Origin: an uncultured Mycoplasmatota bacterium
Lineage (GTDB): Bacteria > Bacillota_I > Bacilli_A > RF39 > UBA660
DNA: 64,000 nucleotides
NCBI GenBank assembly: GCA_900547225.1
Contig: URFW01000005.1
Location: 23,370-87,369, forward strand
Reading direction: 5' to 3'
Part shown: positions 8,778-18,034 of the stretch, in pieces
Numbering within the stretch: position 1 is the first letter of the stretch
How the letters are laid out: each line of letters starts with the position of its first letter
Notes under the pieces: generated by a model
What the model was told of the DNA's origin: nothing
The model's input: only the letters and a program-made list of their open reading frames with translations
The model's database searches: none
Translations under genes and position numbers: made by a program

Positions 8778-9164
8778 ATGCTTAATAGCAAAGGATTTGC
8801 AATATCTAGTATTTTGTATACGCTATTGATTGCTTTTTTATTATTTTTAGGGGTTGCACTTGCACAATTATCATCTTCGTCAAGCTTAATTGGTAAAGCA
8901 AACGATGACTTGATAAACGGGATTTTCTTATCAATAGATGAGGTTAAAGTTAATGGCAAACCTACCATTAGAGTAAAGAGTAGATATGGTATTAGATATT
9001 GGACCAAAGATTTTGAATGCGTTGATGGTAATAAAACATGTAAAAGTGGTAACTTAGTTGCTACGTGTACTGAAAAAGATGATAATTCAACTTTTACGGT
9101 TACCGATAATTTATTAAATAACAGCGAAAAAATTAATTTGAATGGTAAATGTAGTAGTTATTAA
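8778..9164 (+). CDS. Type IV pilin-like protein (class III prepilin signal variant)
   Basis: 128 residues from ATG 8778 (AGGAGAT lies 5-12 bases upstream; the ATG at 8769 overlaps this site). The N-terminus MLNSKG/FAISSILYTLLIAF looks like a prepilin: short basic leader, Gly before the cleavage point, then a hydrophobic helix of about 22 residues. The usual Glu at +5 is replaced by Ser. The remaining domain carries four cysteines (FEC, KTC, ATC, GKC) that could form two disulfides outside the cell. The prepilin peptidase and the other pilins lie 12-15 kb away. Its role is unknown; a minor pilin is likely. Confidence 0.65.
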   Translation: MLNSKGFAISSILYTLLIAFLLFLGVALAQLSSSSSLIGKANDDLINGIFLSIDEVKVNGKPTIRVKSRYGIRYWTKDFECVDGNKTCKSGNLVATCTEKDDNSTFTVTDNLLNNSEKINLNGKCSSY

Positions 9165-9178
9165 TTTTAAGTATGGGC

Positions 9179-9207
9179 TTGTTAATTTAACAAAAATTTG
9201 ATATACT
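9179..9207 (+). promoter_or_regulatory. Sigma-A-type promoter of the valS T-box operon
   Basis: TTGTTA at 9179-9184, 17-base spacer, TATACT at 9202-9207. Transcription would start near 9214. Confidence 0.65.
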
Positions 9208-9213
9208 ATTCTT

Positions 9214-9446
9214 ATATTTTAAAAGGCAATGAACAAGAGGAGTAACTTTTTAGCGTATCAAAGAGAGTAAACGTATGCTGTGAGTTTATATATGTTTTAA
9301 GTGAAGGTAGCTTGGGAGCCTAGTTGTAGAAATTAAGTAAATAACTACGTGTGCCGCGTTATGGCATTTAAGATGCATATCAATTTGATATGAACTAAGG
9401 TGGTATCGCGGTTATAATCGTCCTTTATTAAAGGACGATTTTTTTG
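9214..9446 (+). promoter_or_regulatory. T-box leader (valine), transcription attenuator
   Basis: The conserved T-box sequence AAGGTGGTATCGCGG is at 9397-9411; its TGGT bulge can pair with a tRNA ending ACCA, as tRNA-Val does. A full-length Stem I region is present (AGAGGAGTAAC near 9235, the AAAGAGAG element near 9259, and the specifier region TGAAGGTAGC at 9302-9311). The likely specifier is GTA (Val) at 9307-9309. The terminator stem ATCGTCCTTT/AAAGGACGAT with a T run ends the leader (9417-9446). Uncharged tRNA-Val should favour readthrough into the two small genes and valS. Confidence 0.9.
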
Positions 9447-9457
9447 GAGGGATATTT

Positions 9458-9877
9458 ATGAATAATAGATTTCTTGTTGTTATTGCACCAAATGGTAACT
9501 TGCATGTTACTAGTGTAGATGACAAGGGACATGCTTTAAAACTTATTGAATATTTTGATATTAACAATATAAGTTATAATAAAGAAGATGCAATATATAC
9601 AACTTCTCAAGAATTTGCTATGATGCTTTCAAATCTTGGATACATAGTATTCACAACAGAAGATGACATTACTTGTATTTTTATAAATGATGCTGAAACA
9701 TTTAGTGTAGATCAACTTGATTCTATACATGAAAATAAGGATTTAATAAAAAAATTATTATCAAATAATAATATTTCTTTTAATGTAGATTTACAATATT
9801 TATTAGATGGTAATAATGATCCTTTTGATGTATTTTTAAACTACGTAGAAAATAAGGTATGGAAAAACGTTAGATAA
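9458..9877 (+). CDS. Small unknown protein, first gene of the valS T-box operon
   Basis: 139 residues, start after GGAGGG. Not recognised as a named family. It begins FLVVIAPNG, has a central LGYIVFT, and then CIFINDAETFSVDQLDSI. The same order (I-x-P-N/D-G, then G-Y-hydrophobic, then D followed by Q-L/I-x-x-L) occurs in the next gene and in the gene between hisS and aspS, which suggests a divergent family. It is soluble, with no signal peptide. Its place directly behind the T-box means its expression should rise when tRNA-Val is uncharged. Function unknown. Confidence 0.75.
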   Translation: MNNRFLVVIAPNGNLHVTSVDDKGHALKLIEYFDINNISYNKEDAIYTTSQEFAMMLSNLGYIVFTTEDDITCIFINDAETFSVDQLDSIHENKDLIKKLLSNNNISFNVDLQYLLDGNNDPFDVFLNYVENKVWKNVR

Positions 9878-9889
9878 GGAAGTGAAAAA

Positions 9890-10291
9890 ATGAAGGCAAA
9901 AATTATTATCATTCCACCAGATGGAGCTAAAATTAGCGATTATTTTGAATATGGGTTAACCGATGATCTAAATCATAATGATGTATTATACGAATACTGC
10001 ATTCAAAATAGATTGGAACATAATGACATAATTAATTTGGTAAGTGAAGGTTATGTTATTATTTATACGCATTTTAATTTATATGGAGCGTTTGTCCCAG
10101 ATGACATATCAAATAATCAAATAAAAAAACTAGAAAAGTTATTCGATAGGGGCATTGTAATGGAATCTGCAATTATATCAAATAAAGAATTATATAAACT
10201 TCCTAATGCTTCATGTTTCGAAGAGTTTGTTAAAGGCTATAAAAATAATAATTTAATTAAAGAAAAGGGAGGCATTAATTATGTTAGATAA
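9890..10291 (+). CDS. Small unknown protein, second gene of the valS T-box operon
   Basis: 133 residues, start after GGAAGTG. It begins KIIIIPPDG, has SEGYVIIYT in the middle, followed by LYGAFVPDDISNNQIKKLEKL, the same layout as the preceding gene. It overlaps valS by 11 bases (its last codons contain the valS ATG), so its translation is coupled to ValRS. No signal peptide, membrane segment or catalytic motif is visible. Function unknown; a role linked to translation or amino acid stress is only an inference from position. Confidence 0.75.
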   Translation: MKAKIIIIPPDGAKISDYFEYGLTDDLNHNDVLYEYCIQNRLEHNDIINLVSEGYVIIYTHFNLYGAFVPDDISNNQIKKLEKLFDRGIVMESAIISNKELYKLPNASCFEEFVKGYKNNNLIKEKGGINYVR

Positions 10292-12839
10292 GAAATATGA
10301 TCATATAAAAGTAGAAGAAGGAAAATATGCATCATGGATTAAACATAACTATTTTAAAGCAGGAGATTTAACAAAAGAAGCTTTTTCAATTGTTATACCA
10401 CCACCTAATGTAACTGGTAAATTACATCTAGGACATGCTTGGGATACAACACTTCAAGACATTATAATTCGTTATAAGAAAATGGACGGGTATGATGCTT
10501 TATGGCTTCCAGGAATGGATCATGCAGCGATTGCAACCGAGGTAAAGGTAGTAGATAGACTTAAAAAAGAAGGAATAAACAAGCGTGATTTAGGACGCGC
10601 GGGATTCTTATCTAAAGCCTGGAAGTGGAAGGATGAGTATGCAAAAACTATTAGAAGTCAGTGGGCTAAACTTGGGCTTGCACTTGATTACTCAAGGGAG
10701 CGCTTTACTCTTGATGAGGGATTAAATGACGCTGTAAACGAAGTATTTGTTAAGTATTATAATGAAGGAATAATATATAGAGGAGAGAGAATAATAAACT
10801 GGGATCCAGTTCAAAAGACAGCTCTTTCTAATGAAGAGGTTATATATAAAGATATACCCGGTGCTTTTTATCACATTAAATACTTTATAGAAGGTAGTGA
10901 TAAATATCTAGAAGTTGCAACAACAAGACCAGAAACATTGTTTGGAGATACTGCTGTTGCAGTTAACCCTGATGATGATAGATATAATAAATTAATTGGT
11001 AAAAACGTTATATTACCTATCGTTAATAAGCCAATTCCAATTGTTGGTGATCCTCATGCCGATATAGAGTTTGGCACAGGGGTTGTTAAAATAACTCCAG
11101 CACATGATCCAAATGACTTTGAAGTTGGTAACCGTCATAATTTAGAAAGAATAGTAGTTATGAATGAAGATGCTACTATGAATAGTAATGCCGGCAAATA
11201 TGCTGGTATGGATAGATTTGAGTGCCGCAATGCTTTAATTCGCGATTTAAAAGAAGAAGGCCTACTTATTAAAATAGAAGAGATGACTCATAGTGTAGGA
11301 CACTCTGAAAGAACAGGCGTTATGGTTGAACCTTATCTTTCTAAACAATGGTTTGTTAATATGAAGGAATTATCTAAAAACGTACTTGAAAATCAAAAGA
11401 ATAAGGATAATAAAGTTAACTTTATTCCAGAAAGATTCGAAAAGATATTAACTAACTGGATGAGTGATTGTCATGACTGGTGTATATCAAGACAGTTATG
11501 GTGGGGACATCAAATTCCGGCTTGGTATAAGGGTGATAAAGTATACGTTGGAAAAGAATCTCCTAAAGAAGAAGGATGGACGCGTGATGAAGATGTTTTA
11601 GATACCTGGTTTTCATCAGCTCTATGGCCATTTAGTACGCTTGGTTGGCCAAATAAAACAGATGATTTAGAAAGATATTTCCCAAATGACGTTTTAGTAA
11701 CAGGATATGATATTATTTTCTTCTGGGTATGCAGAATGGTATTTCAATCACTTAAGTTAACAGGTAAAAGACCATTTAAAGACTGCTTAATACATGGCCT
11801 TATTCGTGATAAAGAAGGAAGAAAGATGTCTAAATCATTAGGTAATGGAGTAGATCCAATGGATGTTATAGATAACTACGGAGCAGACTCACTTAGATGG
11901 TTTATAACAACTAATTCAGCGCCTGGTCAAGATTTAAGATATGATGAAGATAAAGTTAAATCTACATGGAATTTCATTAATAAAATATGGAATGCATCAA
12001 GATATGTTTTAATGAATACGGAAGATTTAAAAGAAATAGACTTATCTAATTTAACTTATAGTGATAAATGGATTTTAACGAAACTTAATAAAACGATTAA
12101 AAGCGTAAGGAAAAACATGGATAAATATGACTTTAACGTGGTAGGTAAAGAGTTATACAAGTTCATTTGGGAAGATTTCTGTGATACATACATAGAATAT
12201 AGTAAGGTATCAAGTGATAATATATCTACAAAGTCTTGTTTGATTTTGGTTTTAACAGATATTATAAAAATGCTTCATCCATTCATGCCTTATGTAACTG
12301 ATGAAATATATAATTCATTACCAGTTAAGGATAAAGAAAACATAATATTATCAAGTTATCCTAAATATAATAAGGATATGATATATAAAAAAGAGGAAAA
12401 AGAAATTGATATTTTAATAGAAGTAATATCTAAATTACGTAACATAAAAAAAGAGAATAATATTCCAAAGGGATTTGGGCTTATTAATAAGTTTGAAGAA
12501 GAATACAAAGATATAATTGACAAAAATGCTGAAATATTGACAAGACAATTAAAGTGTGATATTATATTATCTTCATTTGAGGGAGCAACGGAAAGCACTG
12601 CATTATTCCCATATGGAAGTATCGTGTTATGCTACCAAGGAATAAAAAGTACTAAAGAAGAAAAAGAAACTTTAGAAAAGGAAAAAGAAAGCTTAATATC
12701 AAGTATCGAAAGAAGAAAAAAACTACTTTCAAACGAAGGATATGTTAAGAATGCTCCAGAAAAAATAGTTAACTCAGAAAGAGAAAAACTAAAAGATGAG
12801 GAAAATAAGCTTAAAGCTTTAGAGGAAAAGTTAAAATAA
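10281..12839 (+). CDS. valS: Valyl-tRNA synthetase
   Basis: 852 residues, class I synthetase that charges tRNA-Val. HIGH-type motif HLGH at residues 49-52 within PPPNVTGKLHLGHAWD, editing (CP1) domain with TTRPETLFGDTAVAV, KMSKS near residue 515 in GRKMSKSLGNGVDP, an anticodon-binding helical domain, and a C-terminal coiled coil (EEKETLEKEKESLISSIERR onward). GGGAGG precedes the ATG. It is the third gene of the T-box operon. B. subtilis also has valS after ysxE, but without the two small genes. Confidence 0.98.
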   Translation: MLDKKYDHIKVEEGKYASWIKHNYFKAGDLTKEAFSIVIPPPNVTGKLHLGHAWDTTLQDIIIRYKKMDGYDALWLPGMDHAAIATEVKVVDRLKKEGINKRDLGRAGFLSKAWKWKDEYAKTIRSQWAKLGLALDYSRERFTLDEGLNDAVNEVFVKYYNEGIIYRGERIINWDPVQKTALSNEEVIYKDIPGAFYHIKYFIEGSDKYLEVATTRPETLFGDTAVAVNPDDDRYNKLIGKNVILPIVNKPIPIVGDPHADIEFGTGVVKITPAHDPNDFEVGNRHNLERIVVMNEDATMNSNAGKYAGMDRFECRNALIRDLKEEGLLIKIEEMTHSVGHSERTGVMVEPYLSKQWFVNMKELSKNVLENQKNKDNKVNFIPERFEKILTNWMSDCHDWCISRQLWWGHQIPAWYKGDKVYVGKESPKEEGWTRDEDVLDTWFSSALWPFSTLGWPNKTDDLERYFPNDVLVTGYDIIFFWVCRMVFQSLKLTGKRPFKDCLIHGLIRDKEGRKMSKSLGNGVDPMDVIDNYGADSLRWFITTNSAPGQDLRYDEDKVKSTWNFINKIWNASRYVLMNTEDLKEIDLSNLTYSDKWILTKLNKTIKSVRKNMDKYDFNVVGKELYKFIWEDFCDTYIEYSKVSSDNISTKSCLILVLTDIIKMLHPFMPYVTDEIYNSLPVKDKENIILSSYPKYNKDMIYKKEEKEIDILIEVISKLRNIKKENNIPKGFGLINKFEEEYKDIIDKNAEILTRQLKCDIILSSFEGATESTALFPYGSIVLCYQGIKSTKEEKETLEKEKESLISSIERRKKLLSNEGYVKNAPEKIVNSEREKLKDEENKLKALEEKLK

Positions 12840-12859
12840 AAAATTAGGAGGTTTTGGTT

Positions 12860-13300
12860 ATGGGATTATTTTGCATGGAACAAAAAGCAAGGGATAATAA
12901 TATTTCAAACAATCAAAAAGATGCATTGAAATATTTAGAAAGTATTCCTGTGGTAAAAGTAGAAGATGAAATGTTATTTTTTGAAGTTTTAAAAGATAAC
13001 ATTAATGATAACGCGGAGTTACCATATGTTTCTAGAAAAGCTTTGGAAAGAGATTATGTTAGTCGTAAAGTATCTTTACTAGCTGAAGAAGATAAAGATA
13101 ATGAAATAAAGGCGTTTGAATTAATGCAAGAGTTTGATAATATGCTTATGCAACAAGTTGCAAATGGTCTTTTAGAAGCACCAAGTAAAAATTTAGAAAA
13201 ACTATACGTTAATGAGCAACAATTTGCAAGAATAAGTTCATACATTAATAGATTCAAAGAAAAAGATGGTAAATCATATACAATTGGTTCTAGAAAATAG
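12860..13300 (+). CDS. Unknown protein after valS
   Basis: 146 residues from ATG 12860, eight bases after AGGAGG. Not recognised. It is predicted to be largely helical, with a charged middle (SLLAEEDKDNEIKAFELMQE) and no signal peptide or membrane segment. It begins 20 bases after valS without an intervening terminator, so it is likely the last gene of the T-box operon. A strong terminator overlaps its stop codon. Confidence 0.75.
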   Translation: MGLFCMEQKARDNNISNNQKDALKYLESIPVVKVEDEMLFFEVLKDNINDNAELPYVSRKALERDYVSRKVSLLAEEDKDNEIKAFELMQEFDNMLMQQVANGLLEAPSKNLEKLYVNEQQFARISSYINRFKEKDGKSYTIGSRK

Positions 13301-13310
13301 AACCTTTTTT
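13286..13310 (+). terminator. Intrinsic terminator of the valS operon
   Basis: GGTTCTA (13286-13292) pairs with TAGAACC (13298-13304), followed by six T. The stem includes the TAG stop codon of the preceding gene. Confidence 0.85.
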
Positions 13311-13311
13311 C

Positions 13312-13340
13312 TTGCATAAATATTTTATTTATTATATACT
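13312..13340 (+). promoter_or_regulatory. Sigma-A-type promoter of proS
   Basis: TTGCAT at 13312-13317, 17-base spacer, TATACT at 13335-13340. The leader to the proS start is too short for a T-box. Confidence 0.65.
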
Positions 13341-13365
13341 TTATTTTGAAAGACAGGAGAAAGTT

Positions 13366-15063
13366 ATGAAATTAAAAAGTAGTTATTTTTATACGTTAAG
13401 AGAAAATGCAAAAGATGAAGAATCTGTAAGTGGTAATTTATTAACTAGAAGTGGAATGATAAAGAAAACGTCTAGTGGAGTTTATATGTACTTACCACTG
13501 GGATATAAAGTAATGAAAAACATAGAAAAAATAATAAGAGAGGAAATGGAAAATGTTAATGCCGGAGAACTTTTAATGCCGGCTTTAATAAATGAAGATG
13601 TTTATGTGACTTCTAAAAGACGTGATGCTTTTGGAAATGATATGTTCTCTTTGAAAGATAGATTTGATAAGCCATACGTTTTAGCACCTACTCATGAAGA
13701 ATTATTTACGATAGCAGCGCAAGCTAAAGTTAAATCATATAAAGACTTGCCGTTTAGTATTTATCAGATTCAAGATAAGTTTAGAGATGAACCTAGAAGT
13801 AGGTATGGTCTTATAAGGGTAAGAGAGTTTTTAATGAAAGATGCATATTCTTTTGATATGGATGAAAAAGGACTTAATGATTCTTATAATAATATGTATA
13901 ATGCGTATAAAAAGATTTTTACAAGACTTGGTATTGATTATAGGATAGTAAAATCTGATACTGGTGCAATGGGAGGTTTATTGTCTGAAGAATTCCAAGC
14001 GATTACTCCTATTGGCGAAGATAAATTAGTTATATGTGATAGTTGTGGTTATGCAGCTAATAGTGATGTTGCAAAATGTACGTTATTAACTAAAAAAAGT
14101 GACGATGATATAAAGATAAGAGAACTTGTTAAAACGCCAGATGTAGGAACAATAGATGAGGTATCTAAGTTTTTAGAGGAAGATCCTAGTATGTTTGTTA
14201 AGACACTTATATATAAAGCAGATGATAAATTTTATGCGGCATTAGTTAAAGGTGATATGGAAGTTAATGAAGCAAAACTAAAAAAAGCTTTAAAGGTAAA
14301 TGATATTTCATTAGCGTCAAAGGAAGAAGTAGAAGAAGTAACTGGTGCTAAGTTAGGTTTTGCAGGTCCTATTGGACTTTCTATTCCGGTTATTATGGAC
14401 AAAGAGGTTGCACAATTAAAAAACTTTATAGTGGGAGCTAATAAAACTGACTATCATTATAAAAACGTTAACTTAGAAGATTTTAACTACTTAATGATAG
14501 AAGATATAAGATCAATTACTGAAAATGATTGTTGTCCTAAGTGTGGTAAGCCTCTTGCTTTTAAAAACGGTATAGAAATAGGTAACACGTTTAAACTAGG
14601 AACTAAATACTCTGAAAGTTTGGGATTAACATACTTAAACAAAGACAACGAAAACACACCTGTTTGGATGGGATGTTATGGTATTGGAATTGGAAGATGC
14701 ATGGCATCTGTTGTAGAACAAAATAACGATGAAAAGGGAATCATTTGGCCACTTGAAATAGCACCATTTAAGGTAGCCATCGTAGTTGTTAATACTGAAG
14801 ATGATGCACAAATGGATGCAGCATTATATTTGTATGAAAACTTACGAAAACAAGGCATTTCAACAATTTTAGACGACAGAGAAGAAAGAGTTGGCGTTAA
14901 GTTTAATGACATGGACTTAATTGGTATTCCAATTAGAATTACGGTAGGTAACAAAATAAATGATCAAATAGTAGAAATAAAGCAGAGAAAAAAAGATGAG
15001 TTTGAAGAAATATCTTTATATGATGCAATATCAAAAGTAGAAGATATTATGGATGGAGAGTAA
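13366..15063 (+). CDS. proS: Prolyl-tRNA synthetase, bacterial type
   Basis: 565 residues from ATG 13366, which follows AGGAGAAAG; an upstream in-frame ATG at 13312 lies in the promoter. Class II synthetase with motif 1 region (RSGMIKKTSSGVYMYLPLG), motif 2 (DKFRDEPRSRYGLIRVREF), a central insertion editing domain (about 230-380), motif 3 (GCYGIGIGRCMASVVEQ) and a C-terminal anticodon-binding domain. CDSCGYAAN and CCPKCGKPL carry cysteine pairs within and after the insertion. It has its own promoter and terminator. Confidence 0.97.
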   Translation: MKLKSSYFYTLRENAKDEESVSGNLLTRSGMIKKTSSGVYMYLPLGYKVMKNIEKIIREEMENVNAGELLMPALINEDVYVTSKRRDAFGNDMFSLKDRFDKPYVLAPTHEELFTIAAQAKVKSYKDLPFSIYQIQDKFRDEPRSRYGLIRVREFLMKDAYSFDMDEKGLNDSYNNMYNAYKKIFTRLGIDYRIVKSDTGAMGGLLSEEFQAITPIGEDKLVICDSCGYAANSDVAKCTLLTKKSDDDIKIRELVKTPDVGTIDEVSKFLEEDPSMFVKTLIYKADDKFYAALVKGDMEVNEAKLKKALKVNDISLASKEEVEEVTGAKLGFAGPIGLSIPVIMDKEVAQLKNFIVGANKTDYHYKNVNLEDFNYLMIEDIRSITENDCCPKCGKPLAFKNGIEIGNTFKLGTKYSESLGLTYLNKDNENTPVWMGCYGIGIGRCMASVVEQNNDEKGIIWPLEIAPFKVAIVVVNTEDDAQMDAALYLYENLRKQGISTILDDREERVGVKFNDMDLIGIPIRITVGNKINDQIVEIKQRKKDEFEEISLYDAISKVEDIMDGE

Positions 15064-15090
15064 AAAAACGACATATTTTGTCGTTTTTTT
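15062..15090 (+). terminator. Intrinsic terminator of proS
   Basis: ACGACA and TGTCGT form the stem, flanked by A and T runs; seven T follow. Confidence 0.85.
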
Positions 15091-15201
15091 GTGATTTTTT
15101 TCATTTTTTTTGAAAAAATTTATGATTTTTTATGATTTTTTGCTATTTTTTAGGGGGTTTTTGAAAAAAATGGAGAATAATTAATATGGGAGGAATTTTT
15201 T

Positions 15202-16944
15202 ATGGAGAAAATACCGTATGATGTAATTTTGGATATAAAAAGCAAAGTTAACATAGTAGATGTTATAAGTGAGTATTTGCCAGTAGAACAAAAGGGTAAG
15301 AATTATTTTGCGATATGCCCATTTCATGATGACCATAATCCAAGTATGAGTATATCTCCAGAAAAGCAAATATATACCTGTTTCGTATGTGGGGCATCTG
15401 GTAACGTTTTTAACTTTGTAGCTAACTATGAAAAAGTAAGCTTTGTAAGTGCCGTTAAAAAAGTAGCACAAAAAGCAGGTATAAAACTAGATATAAACGT
15501 AAAAGATGACTATAAGCCTAAAGATACTAAATATGATAAATACTACAAAATGTTTGATATAACAAATAAGTATTATCAAAATAATATTAAAAGTGTTTAT
15601 GGTAAGAAAGCAATTGAATATTTACATAATAGAAAAATAGATGATGACGTAATAAATGAGTTTGAAATGGGATTATCAATGAATGATAATAACGTAAGTA
15701 AACTTTTAGAGAAAAAAGGCTATGACGTGAATGAATTAATAGATATTGGCCTATGTGGCAAAAAAGATAATTTTATTTATGACATATTTAGAAACCGTAT
15801 TATGTTTCCTTTATATAACTTAGATGGAAAGCCAGTAGGCTTTTCTGGAAGAATTTATAATGGTGAAAAAGATAGCAAATACGTAAACTCAAAAGAATCA
15901 ATAATATTTAAAAAAGGAAATCTTTTATATAACTATCATAGAGCGCTGTCCCATGCAAGAGAAAAGCACCAAATAATCGTTGTAGAAGGTTTTATGGACG
16001 TAATAAGACTTTATACGATAGGGATTAAAAACGTAGTTGCAACAATGGGAACTGCAATTACTAAAGAGCATGCTAACTTACTTATGAAATTATCTAAAAA
16101 CATAGTTTTATGTTTTGATGGAGATAAAGCAGGAGAAAAAGCAACCATAAGTGCACTTGATGCTTTAGAAAAAATTGGAATAACACCTAAAATAATAAGA
16201 CTTGAAGATGATTTAGACCCGGATGATTACATAATAAAAAAAGGTAGTGATGCTTATCTAACGCATTTAAATAATCCGATGAGTAGTGTTGTATTTAAAA
16301 TTAACATAGATAAATCTAAAACCAACTTTAATGATTATAATGAAATATCTACGTATTTAAAAAACGTTTCTAAAGAACTTGAAAAAATAGATGATAAAGT
16401 AGTTTATGAACTAACGGTTAATAAATTATCTAAAGAAACGGGCGTAAGTTGTGATACCATAAATGACATGGTAAAAAGTATACCTAAAAATGAGGTTAAG
16501 GTAATTACTAAACGGACAAGCCTAAAAAAAGATAAATATCAAAAAGCAGAGGAATACCTAGTTCATTACATGTTAAGAAATGTAGATGCGGTGCTTATTT
16601 ATCAAAATAACGTTTCATATTTAAATGATCCTATGCTTTCTAAAATAGCGATGGAAATACTTGAATTCTATGAAATAAATAGATATATTAATATAACGGA
16701 TTTTACTGTTTTTTTAGAAGATAAAATCGATTTGATAGAAAAGAGTTTAATAATCGATGATTTAAGTTTACCAGATGAAGTTAATACTGATATATTAATG
16801 GATTATGTTAAAACTATAGATGATGGAATACTAAAAAGGGAAATAGAAAAAACTAAAAAGCAAATAAAAGAAGAAATGGATGTTGCTAAAAAGATTTCAT
16901 TAACGGAAAAGTTAAGAAATTTAAAGAAGAAGGAGTGTAAATAA
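15202..16944 (+). CDS. dnaG: DNA primase DnaG
   Basis: 580 residues, start after GGGAGG. The N-terminal zinc-binding domain has the CHC2 pattern (Cys39, His42, Cys60, Cys63). The RNA polymerase core holds the TOPRIM motifs VVEGFMDVIRL and CFDGDKAG, followed by a C-terminal helicase-interacting domain. It makes RNA primers at the replication fork with DnaB-type helicase. It is the first gene of the primase-sigma factor operon (dnaG-rpoD), one base from rpoD. The upstream spacer contains phased T tracts and no clear promoter. Confidence 0.97.
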   Translation: MEKIPYDVILDIKSKVNIVDVISEYLPVEQKGKNYFAICPFHDDHNPSMSISPEKQIYTCFVCGASGNVFNFVANYEKVSFVSAVKKVAQKAGIKLDINVKDDYKPKDTKYDKYYKMFDITNKYYQNNIKSVYGKKAIEYLHNRKIDDDVINEFEMGLSMNDNNVSKLLEKKGYDVNELIDIGLCGKKDNFIYDIFRNRIMFPLYNLDGKPVGFSGRIYNGEKDSKYVNSKESIIFKKGNLLYNYHRALSHAREKHQIIVVEGFMDVIRLYTIGIKNVVATMGTAITKEHANLLMKLSKNIVLCFDGDKAGEKATISALDALEKIGITPKIIRLEDDLDPDDYIIKKGSDAYLTHLNNPMSSVVFKINIDKSKTNFNDYNEISTYLKNVSKELEKIDDKVVYELTVNKLSKETGVSCDTINDMVKSIPKNEVKVITKRTSLKKDKYQKAEEYLVHYMLRNVDAVLIYQNNVSYLNDPMLSKIAMEILEFYEINRYINITDFTVFLEDKIDLIEKSLIIDDLSLPDEVNTDILMDYVKTIDDGILKREIEKTKKQIKEEMDVAKKISLTEKLRNLKKKECK

Positions 16945-16945
16945 C

Positions 16946-18034
16946 ATGAAAGAAATAAAAACATTTGAACAAAGAAAAGAAGAATTATTAAAAAAGGGAA
17001 AGGAAAAGGGAGTATTAACTTATGAAGAGTTAGCAGAAAGCCTAAAAGGGCTTGAACTTGATGCTGACTCACTTGATGAATTATATAACGCATTTCATGA
17101 TAATAACATCGAAATTATCTCAGAAAATTTTGAGGATGAAGATGATAGTGATGATGCTGACGATGAAATATCAATCGAAGATGTTGCGTTGCCTAAAAAC
17201 GCTAGCATAAATGATCCAGTTAGAATGTATCTTAAAGAAATTGGTAAGATAAGTTTGCTTAGTCTTGATGAAGAACTTGCTTTATCTAAAAGAGTTGAAG
17301 AAGGAGACGAGGAAGCTAAAAGATTACTTGCAGAATCTAACTTAAGATTAGTTGTATCAATCGCTAAAAGATACGTTGGTAGAAACTTATCATTTCTAGA
17401 CTTAATTCAAGAAGGAAATATTGGTCTTATGAAAGCTGTAGATAAATTTGATGCATCTAAAGGATATAAATTTTCTACATACGCAACTTGGTGGATAAGA
17501 CAAGCTATAACACGTGCTATTGCTGACCAAGCTAAAACAATTCGTGTACCAGTTCATATGGTTGAAACAATTAACAAACTTAAGAGAATTCAAAGACAAA
17601 TGACACTTGAATTAAATAGAGAACCAACAGAGGCTGAGCTTGCTAAAAAAATGAATACTACTGAAGAAAAGGTAAGAGAAATATTTAAAATATCTCAAGA
17701 CCCATTATCTCTTGAAACTCCAATTGGTGAAGAAGATGATTCTCACTTAGGTGATTTCCTTAAGGATGAAAGCTCTATGTCTCCAGAAGAGTACGCAATA
17801 AACGAAGTATTAAAAGACGAAATAGAAGAAGTATTATGCACGCTTACTCCTCGTGAAGAAGAAGTGTTAAAATTACGTTTTGGTCTTAAAGGCGGAACTT
17901 GCCATACTCTAGAAGAGGTTGGTAATATGTTTGGTGTAACAAGAGAAAGAATAAGACAAATAGAGGCTAAAGCGTTAAGAAAATTAAGACATCCTTCAAG
18001 ATCTAGAAAGTTAAAGGATTACTTAAGTGACTAA
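16946..18034 (+). CDS. rpoD: Primary sigma factor RpoD (SigA)
   Basis: 362 residues. Region 1.1 is short and acidic (EDEDDSDDADDEIS), region 1.2 DPVRMYLKEIG, region 2 with DLIQEGNIGLMKAVDKFD and KFSTYATWWIRQAITRAIAD (-10 recognition and melting), region 3, and region 4 with the helix-turn-helix LEEVGNMFGVTRERIRQIEA (-35 recognition). It directs RNA polymerase to housekeeping promoters such as the TTGACA/TATAAT sites seen through this window. It follows dnaG by one base and overlaps trmK by eight bases. Confidence 0.98.
   Translation: MKEIKTFEQRKEELLKKGKEKGVLTYEELAESLKGLELDADSLDELYNAFHDNNIEIISENFEDEDDSDDADDEISIEDVALPKNASINDPVRMYLKEIGKISLLSLDEELALSKRVEEGDEEAKRLLAESNLRLVVSIAKRYVGRNLSFLDLIQEGNIGLMKAVDKFDASKGYKFSTYATWWIRQAITRAIADQAKTIRVPVHMVETINKLKRIQRQMTLELNREPTEAELAKKMNTTEEKVREIFKISQDPLSLETPIGEEDDSHLGDFLKDESSMSPEEYAINEVLKDEIEEVLCTLTPREEEVLKLRFGLKGGTCHTLEEVGNMFGVTRERIRQIEAKALRKLRHPSRSRKLKDYLSD

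Noticed and set aside
8612..9007. Long open frame antisense to the pilin-like gene
   Set aside because: It is the mirror of a well-supported gene with a prepilin signal and ribosome binding site, and has no start signal of its own.
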